Part shown: piece after piece, positions 39,615-47,721 of the stretch
How positions within the stretch are numbered: position 1 is the stretch's first letter
Layout: every line of letters begins with the position of its first letter
Assembly: GCA_965222895.1 (NCBI GenBank)
Contig: CBDCVB010000002.1
Coordinates: 2,170,001 to 2,234,000 of the forward strand
Direction of reading: 5' to 3'
Length of the DNA stretch: 64,000 nucleotides
From: Bin87 sp965222895
GTDB lineage: Bacteria; Chloroflexota; Dehalococcoidia; Lucifugimonadales; UBA3495
Program-made: the position numbers and the translations under genes
Notes under the pieces: generated by a model
Told to the model about the DNA's origin: nothing
What the model saw: only the letters and a program-made list of their open reading frames with translations
The model's database searches: none

Positions 39615-42600
39615 ATGACCACCCAACACCAAACCGAACCAAGCGCGAACAACGCCTTGGGCGACTTGCTGCGGCCCATGCTCCCCACTTGCCTGGTGCG
39701 CACCGAGCAAACCCAAACCATCGTTGGCAACCCGGGCCGGCACCCGGACATCCTCATCACCGCCGCCGGACGCTCCCCGGTCGTCGTTGAGGCGGAATAC
39801 GAACCCGGCGCCGACCCCGAAAAAGATGCGCTCCCACGGTTGGGTAACCGGATTATGGACGACCCTCGTACCGTCGAGGCCGCCATCGCCCTGCGCTATC
39901 CCGCCACCATCGCCACCTCCTACAACCTGGCCGACACATTGACTGCCGCCGCGCTGTCCTATTGCGTCCGCTACGAAGACGGCAGCCGTTTCCCACAATC
40001 CGGCTGGCTCACCGGCTCCGTAACCGACCTGGCCGACCTGATCCGACTGGTGTCCGTCCCTCAAAAGGAGGTGGAGCGGGCCGCGGATACCCTGGAAAGC
40101 GGCATCGAGCGGGCGGCAACCGTCCTGGACCGGATGTCGCAATTGCGCCCTCGAGTCTCTGCCGACATCGCCGGGCTGTTGGGAATGTCCGACGTGCCGC
40201 AGACCCGCCGCATGGCCGGCGCGATTCTGGCCAACGCCCTGATTTTCCACGAACGCATCGCCGGGATGCACGACGACGTCAGGCCGTTGCGACTGTTGGG
40301 CGGCCCGGCAGCGCCCAATCTTCAGGATGCGACTCTTCAGGATGCAACGCTGGCGGCCTGGAACCGCATCCTGGAAATCAACTACTACCCAATTTTCGCC
40401 ATCGCCAAAGACATTTTAATGCAACTGCCCTCCGGAGAAGCCGCCCAGGTTCTGGATGTGCTGCAGCCTACCGCCCAGCAGGTGAACGCCGCCGGAGTGG
40501 ACAATGCCCATGACCTGACCGGGCGTATCTTCCAGCGCCTCATCGCCGACCGCAAGTACCTCGCTACTTTCTACACCCTCCCCGCCTCCGCTGCTTTGTT
40601 AGCCCGCCTCGCCGTCGCCAAACTCAAAACTCCCTCTCCCCTGGCGGAGGGTAGCTCTATAACCCCCGTTCCCCTGCCGGAGGGCAGCTCCATAACCCCC
40701 TCCCCCCAGCCGGAGGGCAGCTCCATAACCCCCTCTCCCCTGGTGGGAGAGGGCTGGGGTGAGGGGGATAGTTCCTTCAACTGGTCCGACCCCGCTGCCA
40801 TCGGCAATCTCCGCATCGGCGATTTCGCCTGCGGCACCGGTGCCCTGCTGTCTGCCGTCTACGAGCAAATCGCCACCCGCCATGAACGCGCCGGCGGCGA
40901 CCCGGCCGCACTGCATCCGGTGATGCTGGAGGAGGTTCTCTACGGCTGCGACGTAATGCCCTCCGCCGTCCACATCACCGGCGCAACCCTGGCCGGCGCC
41001 CAGCCCAACATCGGCTACCGCAACTCCCGTCTCTACACCATGCCCTACGGACGGCAGGAAGACGACACCGTGAAAATCGGCTCCCTGGAACTGTTGCAGC
41101 CTTCGAATGTGTACACCCTTTTCAACACCAGCGACCCGGCCCTCCGCACCGGCAGCGCCGGCGAAGAAACCGCCGCGCAAGTCAACGTTGAAATACCGGA
41201 CGCCAGCTTTGACTTGGTGATAATGAACCCGCCGTTTACCCGGAACACTGGCCATGAAGCATCGCATATTGGCGTATTCAACCCTGCTTTCGCGGCTTTC
41301 GAGGCCAGCGATACAGACCAACAGGATATGGGTAAGCGGCTCACTGAATTGAAAGATGGGACATGCTACCATGGCAACGCCGGCATTGCGTCCGCCTTTG
41401 CCGGGTTGGCCCATCGCAAGCTCAAGCCCGGCGGTGTGCTTGCCTTGGTATTGCCTTTGTCCGCCGCCGCCGGTCTCTCTTGGCAGGCTTTCCGGCAAAT
41501 GCTGGTGGACGACTACACTGACTTGGATGTTTTGAGCATCGCCGCCAACGGCAAGGAAATGTCCTTTTCGTCGGACACCGGAATGGCTGAATGCCTGGTT
41601 ATCGCCCGCAAAAACGTAGGGGCGTCCCTTGTGGGCGCCCCGTCCCCCCGCACCCACTTCACCTCACTGCGCCACCGTCCCGCAGGCTTTGCCCACGCCA
41701 GCGCCATTTCTAAAAACATCATCGACTCCGAATATATCTGGCGGATTGAGGATGGTCCTTACGGCGGCACTAATCTGCCGGTCGGAGATGACATAATTGG
41801 CGAGATGCTGACCGCCCCGCAAACCGGCGATAGCGAGCATTGGGGTAGTGTCCGCTTGCTGGACTATTCACTGGCGCAAACCGCATATGCCCTTACCCAA
41901 TCCCAACTATGGCTACCCGCCGAACCAACGCCGCTGTATTTGAAAACGGTTCCGTTGGCCAGCGTGGGCAAACTTGGTTTGTACCATCTGGACATTAGTG
42001 GCCCGCCGCCACGCGCCCCTTTTGCTAAAACAAAGCCCAGTGTCACTGCTACTTATCCTTGCCTTTGGAATCACGATGCCAAGAGGGAAACCCGAATTAT
42101 TTGCGAACCGGACTCGCAGTTACAAGCACGCCCCAATTTGGCAGAGAAAGCTGCTAACGTTTGGGCTACCGCTAGCCGTGTGCATATCAACCGCGATTTC
42201 ACTTTTGGCTCACAAGCCCTTGCTATAGCGTTCACGGAGCGTGAATCTATTGGCGGCAGAGTATGGCCTAACGTCGGTTTCGACGACATACGATTTGACT
42301 ACGCGTTTTCGGTGTGGGGAAACAGCACGTTGGGTTTGCTGTCCTATTGGTGGCACGCCAGCCGCCAGCAATCCAGCAAGGCCGGCCTGACCATCCGCTC
42401 CGCCGAATCCCTCCCCGTCCTCGACTTCCGCGCCCTCACCGACGACCAGCTCGCCACCGCCGAAACCATCTTCGACGACTTCCGCGATAGGGAATTGCAA
42501 CCCGCCTACCTGGCCGACGCCGACTCCAACCGTGCCCTGCTGGACCGGCGGGTGGTTTGCGACCTGCTCGGTTTCGACCAAACCACCTACCGCGCCGTCC

Positions 42601-42683
42601 GCCGCCTCGCCCAAAAATGGTGCGCCGAACCCAGCGTCCACGGCGGCAAGACCCGCCCCCCCAACGCTCGCCTGATAATCTAA
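39615..42683 (+). CDS. type IIG-like restriction-modification protein, N6-adenine DNA methylase
   Basis: 1022 aa from the ATG at 39615. Residues 30-65 (GRHPDILITAAGRSPVVVEA, then EYEPG) show a PD...ExE layout of a PD-(D/E)XK-type nuclease. A helical linker leads to the gamma-type methylase: motif I DFACGTGALL (about 403) and motif IV IMNPPFTR (about 535), then GGVLALVLPLSAAAGLSW. The C-terminal third should be the target-recognition domain. The frame from 39519 covers the REP element and is rejected. Two intergenic-type repeats lie inside the coding sequence (40627-40770 and 41619-41641) without breaking it. No partner subunits are adjacent. Confidence 0.82.
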   Translation: MTTQHQTEPSANNALGDLLRPMLPTCLVRTEQTQTIVGNPGRHPDILITAAGRSPVVVEAEYEPGADPEKDALPRLGNRIMDDPRTVEAAIALRYPATIATSYNLADTLTAAALSYCVRYEDGSRFPQSGWLTGSVTDLADLIRLVSVPQKEVERAADTLESGIERAATVLDRMSQLRPRVSADIAGLLGMSDVPQTRRMAGAILANALIFHERIAGMHDDVRPLRLLGGPAAPNLQDATLQDATLAAWNRILEINYYPIFAIAKDILMQLPSGEAAQVLDVLQPTAQQVNAAGVDNAHDLTGRIFQRLIADRKYLATFYTLPASAALLARLAVAKLKTPSPLAEGSSITPVPLPEGSSITPSPQPEGSSITPSPLVGEGWGEGDSSFNWSDPAAIGNLRIGDFACGTGALLSAVYEQIATRHERAGGDPAALHPVMLEEVLYGCDVMPSAVHITGATLAGAQPNIGYRNSRLYTMPYGRQEDDTVKIGSLELLQPSNVYTLFNTSDPALRTGSAGEETAAQVNVEIPDASFDLVIMNPPFTRNTGHEASHIGVFNPAFAAFEASDTDQQDMGKRLTELKDGTCYHGNAGIASAFAGLAHRKLKPGGVLALVLPLSAAAGLSWQAFRQMLVDDYTDLDVLSIAANGKEMSFSSDTGMAECLVIARKNVGASLVGAPSPRTHFTSLRHRPAGFAHASAISKNIIDSEYIWRIEDGPYGGTNLPVGDDIIGEMLTAPQTGDSEHWGSVRLLDYSLAQTAYALTQSQLWLPAEPTPLYLKTVPLASVGKLGLYHLDISGPPPRAPFAKTKPSVTATYPCLWNHDAKRETRIICEPDSQLQARPNLAEKAANVWATASRVHINRDFTFGSQALAIAFTERESIGGRVWPNVGFDDIRFDYAFSVWGNSTLGLLSYWWHASRQQSSKAGLTIRSAESLPVLDFRALTDDQLATAETIFDDFRDRELQPAYLADADSNRALLDRRVVCDLLGFDQTTYRAVRRLAQKWCAEPSVHGGKTRPPNARLII
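40627..40770 (+). repeat. intergenic-type palindromic repeat expanded inside the methylase gene
   Basis: Three 33-bp units encode TPSPLAEGSSI, TPVPLPEGSSI and TPSPQPEGSSI. They end in a partial fourth that reads as the common CCCTCTCCC...GGGAGAGGG intergenic repeat (CTGGTGGGAGAGGGCTGGGG). The same CCCTCTCCC motif appears between genes near 43832, 45560, 48712, 50969 and 51259. All units are in frame and form a flexible linker before motif I. Confidence 0.88.
42615..42658 (+). repeat. 44-bp direct repeat, copy 1 (methylase 3' end)
   Basis: The 44 bases starting AAATGGTGCGCCGAACCC, near the 3' end of the methylase gene, recur exactly at 43743-43786, after the two membrane-protein genes. Flanking bases diverge right after both copies. 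Confidence 0.93.
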
Positions 42684-42768
42684 CCAACAGCAACGCTTCG
42701 CAGAATGCCTTTGCCCTGGTTCCGATTTGCGCTCTATTAATAACCCTGGTTTATACTATAGTTAGCCA

Positions 42769-43059
42769 ATGAGGTATTGGAGAGATTTGCGGGAGGTTTT
42801 TTACCGTGTAGCGTTAGCAGGAACCATATTCATCGGTTCGTTGGCGATGTCGGCAGTGCTGGTTCTATCTGGCATTGGATTGGAATGGCTGGTTGGATTG
42901 TCTCTCGATGAAGGTTCCCTTCCTCACCAGGTCGTAGTAGTGGTTCTGGACATATCTCTAGTTAGCGCTGCTGTGGTCGTTTCAGTGTGCGGCGCTATTG
43001 TGGTAGCTGCGGAAGCGGTAATCTCGACTAAAATTTTCTTGTCCCGCGCGAGGGAATGA
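42769..43059 (+). CDS. small membrane protein, unknown
   Basis: 96 aa with two predicted transmembrane helices (about residues 13-40 and 58-85): VALAGTIFIGSLAMSAVLVL and DISLVSAAVVVSVCGAIVVA. It matches no family I recognise. It lies 85 bases after the methylase stop and 3 bases before the next membrane-protein gene, so the two are an operon within the 44-bp direct repeats. Confidence 0.6.
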   Translation: MRYWRDLREVFYRVALAGTIFIGSLAMSAVLVLSGIGLEWLVGLSLDEGSLPHQVVVVVLDISLVSAAVVVSVCGAIVVAAEAVISTKIFLSRARE

Positions 43060-43062
43060 CCG

Positions 43063-43743
43063 ATGTACCGTAAAATTTTGACCACTGCGCGAGGGGCCAG
43101 TCCGATTGAAGGTAGGCTGGTCATTTGCGGCGTTGGTTCAGGGTTAATCGTCGGGTTGATGGCTTTGCCCGCAACGTCCGTAGAGACGGCTACAGCCAAG
43201 GGCATAGCCATGTCTGTTTCGGTTGCCCTGGGTAGCTGGCTGGGTATCAAACTGTGGCTGCTGACGCTGTCCATTTTCAAGGGATGGCGCGCTTCATTAG
43301 ACCGGCGCATCGAGGCTTTGACGCTGCGCTTTGAGTTGGCCGCAGGCCAGCCGGCAGGTCAAAAACCCCTTGAGTCCGGAAATTCTGACCGGCCCCACCC
43401 TATATGGTGGCTATTCGCTGGCGCCGTCCCCTTTGGCTTTATGTATGCAATGAGCGCTGCTGTATTGGCGGCTATCGATTTACGGGTGAACATCTATGGT
43501 TCGCCAGTTTATGGTCCCCTCATGCTCATCATGCTCTCGGGGTTCGGAATTGCGCTGTCGGGCCTTGCCGGTAAATGCTTTTACTTTTGGCAAGTCGCCC
43601 GCGACATGGCGAGATTGGAGCGTCATTTAGACTCCGCCACATCAGTGGCTCCCATTACTTTGCAAACCCACCGGCTAGACCACGCAATCGACAGTGTAAG
43701 TTACTTTGTGTGCAAACTTGCCGGGGTCCGAATGGAGTCCTGA
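43063..43743 (+). CDS. membrane protein, unknown
   Basis: 226 aa. Hydrophobic segments lie at about residues 19-37, 51-71, 117-140 and 150-175. A charged loop (FKGWRASLDRRIEALTLRFE) separates the two helix pairs, and the tail (ARDMARLERHLDSATSVAP) is cytoplasm-like. No family is recognised. The stop codon overlaps the first base of the second copy of the 44-bp repeat. Confidence 0.62.
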   Translation: MYRKILTTARGASPIEGRLVICGVGSGLIVGLMALPATSVETATAKGIAMSVSVALGSWLGIKLWLLTLSIFKGWRASLDRRIEALTLRFELAAGQPAGQKPLESGNSDRPHPIWWLFAGAVPFGFMYAMSAAVLAAIDLRVNIYGSPVYGPLMLIMLSGFGIALSGLAGKCFYFWQVARDMARLERHLDSATSVAPITLQTHRLDHAIDSVSYFVCKLAGVRMES

Positions 43744-43786
43744 AATGGTGCGCCGAACCCAGCGTCCACGGCGGCAAGACCCGCCC
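43743..43786 (+). repeat. 44-bp direct repeat, copy 2
   Basis: Exact second copy of 42615-42658. Translated in the methylase frame it would again give KWCAEPSVHGGKTRP, the methylase C-terminal end, then diverges (ANASYVE, stop). Confidence 0.93.
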
Positions 43787-44432
43787 TGCAAACGCATCCT
43801 ACGTCGAATAGGTGTGATGCACCGGAATGGCTCTCCCCTCTCCCACCGGGAGCGGGGCCGGGGGTGAGGGCCCTACCCACCCCAACCCACCCCCCAATCC
43901 TGTCCATCCTGTCCATCCATGCCGGAATCGTCCCCCTCTCCCAACCGATGACACTCTCCCCTTGCGCCCCCCGATTCCAAACCCCTATTCTGAATCTCGT
44001 CAGGCAATCCGGCCCGAACTCGCAATTCTCGCCGGAAATGCCAATAACAAGGCCCATACGGTTTCGGGTCGGCAACGGCCCAGTCGGTTATCTAGCAGAA
44101 TGGCTGTGCGCCGGCTGCACCCGCCTTACTCAACGGGAATACGCCAGACAGCCCAGCGGGAGTCACCACCGCCCCGTGCCGCGCTGCCCCGGTTCCATCA
44201 GCCGGTTGCCCGCGGGACACGGAAGCCTAGGACAAATCTATCTGCGCGTAAAAACAGCGTCGGGGCCGTGCTCCGACACCGCCCCGAAACCGCAACGCCT
44301 GACACCATCACCCCAGCAACAACCCACCTGGCCAAGGAGAAACCAAACCACAAAATCGAACCACCCTACCACCGCACACCTACCCTTACGGCGTGTCCGA
44401 TAATCTAAAGGCCCTGGCGCGCCAGCAAGCCC
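43787..44432. other. mostly non-coding stretch with repeat debris and one doubtful small ORF
   Basis: CTCTCCCACCGGGAGCGGGG (43832) and ATCCTGTCCATCCTGTCCAT (43902) are dispersed-repeat debris. An open frame from ATG 44038 to 44403 contains VGYLAEWLCAGCTRLTQREY and LGQIYLRVKTASG, ending in a low-complexity basic tail. It could be the remnant of a small gene, but nothing confirms it. GATAATCTAA at 44398 repeats the bases at the methylase stop. Confidence 0.4.
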
Positions 44433-45449
44433 CTACACGTCGATGCGATAAACCCGCGTCGCCGTGTCGTGGAACAGGTCGGCGCGTTCGCTTGCCGAGT
44501 ACCCCTGCGACATTCGCTTGAAGGCGTTGAACAGCGTGTTGTACGAGTACGACACCTTGTCGGGCGGGAAGTTGCTCTCGAACATACACCGGTTGGGGCC
44601 AAACTGCTCGATGCAGTAATTCATCAGCGGCCCCAGCTGACGGGCCAGTTCTTCCGAGCCAACGGGAATGTCCCAGGTGTGCCAGTCAAAACCGTAGCGA
44701 GGCTGCCCGACGCCGCCCAGTTTGAGCACAATGTTGGGACACTGGGCCACGGCAGCCACGCCTTCACGCCAGGCTGGCATCACTTCATCATCCCGATTGC
44801 CATACGGCCCCGTCCGATAAAGACCGCCAATGTGATTCAACACGATGGTCAAGTCCGGCACGGCGTTGGCGAAATCCACCAACTCGGGCAGTTGGGGGAA
44901 GTACACGGTGCTTTCCAGCGACATCCCTTTGCTGGCCAGGACGTGCGCTCCCTCTCGGAACTTGGCATCGGCCAGCATCCCCTGCTCGGCCCGATTTTCC
45001 ACCTCGGGATGCGGATCCCAGCCGGCGGCCTGGCGGATGCCCCGGAAGCGGTTGGGGCTGGCGGCCTGCAATGCGTCCAGCGCCGGTTCCACGGCGGCGC
45101 CGAGCTTCAGGTCGGCGTTGCCGATGATGGCTGCTGCCGCCCGGCACGGGCCGTACAAACCGCTGGCGCTGGCGGCGGCCAACCCCTGCACAAACTCAAC
45201 CTCGCCCACCGAGCGCAGCTCCGGCGGCCCATCCTGACGGTACATCGCCCGCGTTTCGATGAACACCGTCGAGCGCACGTTGTGTCCGCTGTTGACGTCG
45301 GCGGCCAGTTCGTGGAGCAGGTAGCGCTGGTAAGGGATGCGAATGTCGCGAAAATCCCAGAAGTGGTGGTGCGGGTCGCAGATGGGCAGTTCCGGCTCCA
45401 GCGTCTCCTCGCGGTTCAGGGCCAACCAATCATTTCCTCCGAACGGCAT
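44433..45449 (-). CDS. amidohydrolase family (Amidohydrolase_2) protein
   Basis: 338 aa from the ATG at 45449 (MPFGGNDWLALN) with GGAGGTGAC upstream. The metal-site start ELPICDPHHHFWDFR and later VNSGHNVRSTVFIE, TIVLNHIGGLYR (His), VLKLGGVG and RCMFESNFPPDK (the usual Asp is Glu/Ser-flanked) follow the ACMSD/TIM-barrel lactonase pattern. Likely a lactonase or decarboxylase of unknown substrate. The longer frame to 45722 runs through a 25-bp repeat array and is rejected. Confidence 0.88.
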   Translation of the reverse strand: MPFGGNDWLALNREETLEPELPICDPHHHFWDFRDIRIPYQRYLLHELAADVNSGHNVRSTVFIETRAMYRQDGPPELRSVGEVEFVQGLAAASASGLYGPCRAAAAIIGNADLKLGAAVEPALDALQAASPNRFRGIRQAAGWDPHPEVENRAEQGMLADAKFREGAHVLASKGMSLESTVYFPQLPELVDFANAVPDLTIVLNHIGGLYRTGPYGNRDDEVMPAWREGVAAVAQCPNIVLKLGGVGQPRYGFDWHTWDIPVGSEELARQLGPLMNYCIEQFGPNRCMFESNFPPDKVSYSYNTLFNAFKRMSQGYSASERADLFHDTATRVYRIDV

Positions 45450-45467
45450 AACGTCACCTCCGTAACA

Positions 45468-45520
45468 ACCGGAGTATACCACCGGAGTATACCACCGGAG
45501 CGTACCAACCGGAGTATGCC
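45468..45520. repeat. four copies of a 13-14-bp unit at an amidohydrolase promoter
   Basis: ACCGGAGTATACC-type units begin at 45468, 45481, 45494 and 45508. Read on the minus strand, the direction of the gene, the first two copies present TATACT, a good -10 hexamer, once per unit and directly upstream of the ribosome site. Confidence 0.85.
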
Positions 45521-45580
45521 AACGGATGCGCTTGGGGTGGAGACGGCCCTCACCCCCGGCCCCTCTCCCTTCGGAAACCT

Positions 45581-45722
45581 TTGCGTAACTTTGTCTCGGA
45601 GACCCTTGCGTAACTTTGTCTGGGAGACCTTTGCGTAACTTTGTCTCGGAGACTTTTGCGTAACTTTGTCTCGGAGACTTTTGTGTAACTTTGTCTCGGA
45701 GACCTTTGCGTAACTTTGTCAT
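45581..45722. repeat. 25-bp tandem repeat, six copies
   Basis: TTGCGTAACTTTGTC starts at 45581, 45606, 45631, 45656, 45681 and 45706, an exact 25-bp period. The unit core is followed by TCGGAGACCT with small substitutions (TGGG, ACTT). The last copy runs straight into a REP-like palindrome (TTTGTCATTGCGAG). There are no spacers, so it is not CRISPR. Confidence 0.93.
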
Positions 45723-45813
45723 TGCGAGGAGCGATAGCGACGCGGCAATCTCGTTCCGGTAGCGACGGTCGTATCTTGTGCTTCGAGATTGCCGCGCTTC
45801 GCTCGCAATGACA
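45717..45813. repeat. REP-like palindrome, single copy
   Basis: GTCATTGCGAGGAGCGATAG pairs with TTCGCTCGCAATGAC ending at 45812. It joins the 25-bp array to the amidohydrolase end at 45894. Confidence 0.9.
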
Positions 45814-45893
45814 GTTTGTGCAAAGGTCTCCCTCAGGAGAGGGGATCGGGGCGATGTCGGCCGGGGGGCGAGGGCCGGGCGATATTGGCTCGG

Positions 45894-47126
45894 TTACTGG
45901 TGGGCCGTGGGCCGCCGGTCCGACACGATGCGGCCGGCTTTGACGACCAGCCGGAGTCGCCGCAGGTTGTTGATGTCTTCCAGCGGATTTGCGGCGACGG
46001 CGATCAAGTCCGCCAGCTTGCCGACCTCCACCGTACCCAACCGATCACCGGCGCCGCATAGAGTTGCAGCGTTGCGCGTGGCGGCCACCAGGGTTTGCCA
46101 GGTGGTGGCGCCGTCGCGCACCCACAATCCCGCCTCCAGCAACGCCGCTTCCCGCAGCGGGCGGATGTCCGACCCCAGGGCCATCGGTACGCCGGCGTCC
46201 AGGGCGCGGCGGAACCATTGGGCGTGCTCTGCTGCGGCGGCGTCCGCGCGACATTGCAGCTCGTTGGCGATGTTGCGTTCTGCCAGCCATCGCTTCTCGT
46301 AGTCGTTCTGGGCCTGCCCTTCGGTCAGATGGGAAATAGCCAGCGTGGGGACATACCAGGTTTGGGAGTCGGCCAGCATGGAGATGCACTCATCATCCAT
46401 AATGTAGCCATGCTCCACGGTGTGCGCGCCCAGCCGGACGGCGGACTTTACCGCGTCGGGGTTGGCGGCGTGGGCCATCACCGGAAACTCACGCTGACGG
46501 GAAATGGCAAAGGCGGCGGCCAGCTCGTCTTCCAGCAGGAAAGAATGCCAATGGCGGTCCCAGTCGGGGCCCATGATGCCGCCGGTGAGGTTCAGTTTGA
46601 TGTGGTCGACACCGTTTTTGATTTGCTCCCGGATGGCTTGCACGAAACCGTATGGGCCGTCGCATTCCCGCGCCTGGCCGGAGGTGAGGAAGTGCCCGCC
46701 GGTGGTGGTCAGAAAATACCCGGATGCAAACACCCGGGGGCCTACTATCCCGCCGGCCTCAAAGCCGCCGGTCTCAAAAGCGCGTTTCCAGGCCACGTCC
46801 ATAAAATGCGCCGCTCCTCCACAGCGCACCGACGTAACGCCACCTTCCGTCAGCGCCAGTGACAGCTGCCGGCCGAAGTTGGCCGTTTCCTGCGCCACCG
46901 TAGTGCCCGGCGGTACCGGGTATTCGGGGTGGATGTGCACGTCCCATAACCCGGGCAGGAGAAAAGCGCCCATTAGGTCAATCACGCGGGTGTGCTCACC
47001 GGCAGCTGGAACCCGGCCGGCAGTTATCTCGGCGATGCGTCCGTTGTCGATGACAACGTTGGCGTCGGCAGTTACACCCGGATTTACGCAGTCAATCAGG
47101 TTAGCGTTGGCGAGGATTAGCGGCAA
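45894..47126 (-). CDS. amidohydrolase family (imidazolonepropionase-like) protein
   Basis: 410 aa. The N-terminal beta-sandwich (ILANANLIDCVNPGVTADAN) is followed by the HxH metal pair in LLPGLWDVHIHPEYP. The metal-bridging Lys is probably in DHIKLNLTGG; further ligands are VMAHAANPDAV (His), HTVEHGYIMDD (His) and the catalytic Asp in MALGSDIRPL. The closing GTVEVGKLADLIAVAANPLE is the family signature. Likely hydrolyses a cyclic amide or dipeptide-like substrate. It lies on the same strand as the other amidohydrolase, with the repeat block between them. Confidence 0.9.
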   Translation of the reverse strand: MPLILANANLIDCVNPGVTADANVVIDNGRIAEITAGRVPAAGEHTRVIDLMGAFLLPGLWDVHIHPEYPVPPGTTVAQETANFGRQLSLALTEGGVTSVRCGGAAHFMDVAWKRAFETGGFEAGGIVGPRVFASGYFLTTTGGHFLTSGQARECDGPYGFVQAIREQIKNGVDHIKLNLTGGIMGPDWDRHWHSFLLEDELAAAFAISRQREFPVMAHAANPDAVKSAVRLGAHTVEHGYIMDDECISMLADSQTWYVPTLAISHLTEGQAQNDYEKRWLAERNIANELQCRADAAAAEHAQWFRRALDAGVPMALGSDIRPLREAALLEAGLWVRDGATTWQTLVAATRNAATLCGAGDRLGTVEVGKLADLIAVAANPLEDINNLRRLRLVVKAGRIVSDRRPTAHQ

Positions 47127-47721
47127 AGGTGGCCCCCCGGTGGATGGTGGTCAGATTATACACACGGGGCGCGTATCGCCGGGTAAGGCAAGGGATTGCC
47201 ACGGCCGCGGCGGCGGCGGGGTTTGAGTCCACCCGCACTCCCAGCCCCTGTCCCGGCGGGCGAGGAGAGAATGCCGGCAGCAAGAGTGCTCCGCCCTTCG
47301 ACAAGATCAGGATGAGCCTCACCCGTACCCACTTAATCTGTCATTGCGAGCGTAGCGTGGCAATCTCATTGTCGTAGCAACGGAGGTTCGCCGAGGTGTG
47401 TTCGATCTCATCGAGGTTGCCACGTCGCTATGCTCCTCGCAATGACAGGTTAAAGTGGGTACGCGTGGGCAGGACGAGCGAGGCATCTAAAGCTGCGGAG
47501 GCCTTTAGACAGGCTCGGGACGAGCGTGGAAAACTAGTTGGGTGTGCAATCAGAAAGGCCCGGACGGGCGGCAGGCGTGTGTTCTCTGGGTATGATTGGC
47601 TGGTGTATACTTCTTGTCGGCTTGGTGAGGCTACGGGTCTCATTGGTCGCGAAGTTCATTCTGATGCGGGTTATCTGAAGCTGGCGACGACGGTTAGCGA
47701 GTTGGGCAGGTGGTTTTTTAG
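47127..47721. other. gap before secF with a REP-like palindrome
   Basis: A REP-family palindrome spans 47325-47470 (CATTGCGAG at 47342, CTCGCAATG at 47435, with outer GTACCCACTT / AAGTGGGTAC arms). CGCCCTTCGACAAGATCAGG at 47290 is a dispersed motif. Bases 47470-47721 are open in one frame but show no start or family match. GGTGTATACTTC near 47602 could hold a -10. No gene is supported. Confidence 0.6.

Noticed and set aside
43864..44403. 179-codon frame as a full gene
   Set aside because: The first third is CCCTCTCC and ATCCTGTCC repeat debris and the tail is low complexity; only a doubtful core from 44038 remains.
44469..45638. 389-codon open frame on the plus strand
   Set aside because: It is opposite the amidohydrolase, whose metal motifs and ribosome site are clear, and it runs into the 25-bp repeats.
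45581..45722. CRISPR array
   Set aside because: The 25-bp units are directly adjacent with no spacers.
45450..45722. N-terminal extension of the amidohydrolase (open frame to 45722)
   Set aside because: The extension encodes the 25-bp repeat array and low-complexity sequence; a good GGAGGTGAC ribosome site supports the start at 45449.
47470..47721. small gene upstream of secF
   Set aside because: An open frame exists, but with no start, no ribosome site and no family pattern; it runs into the REP element.
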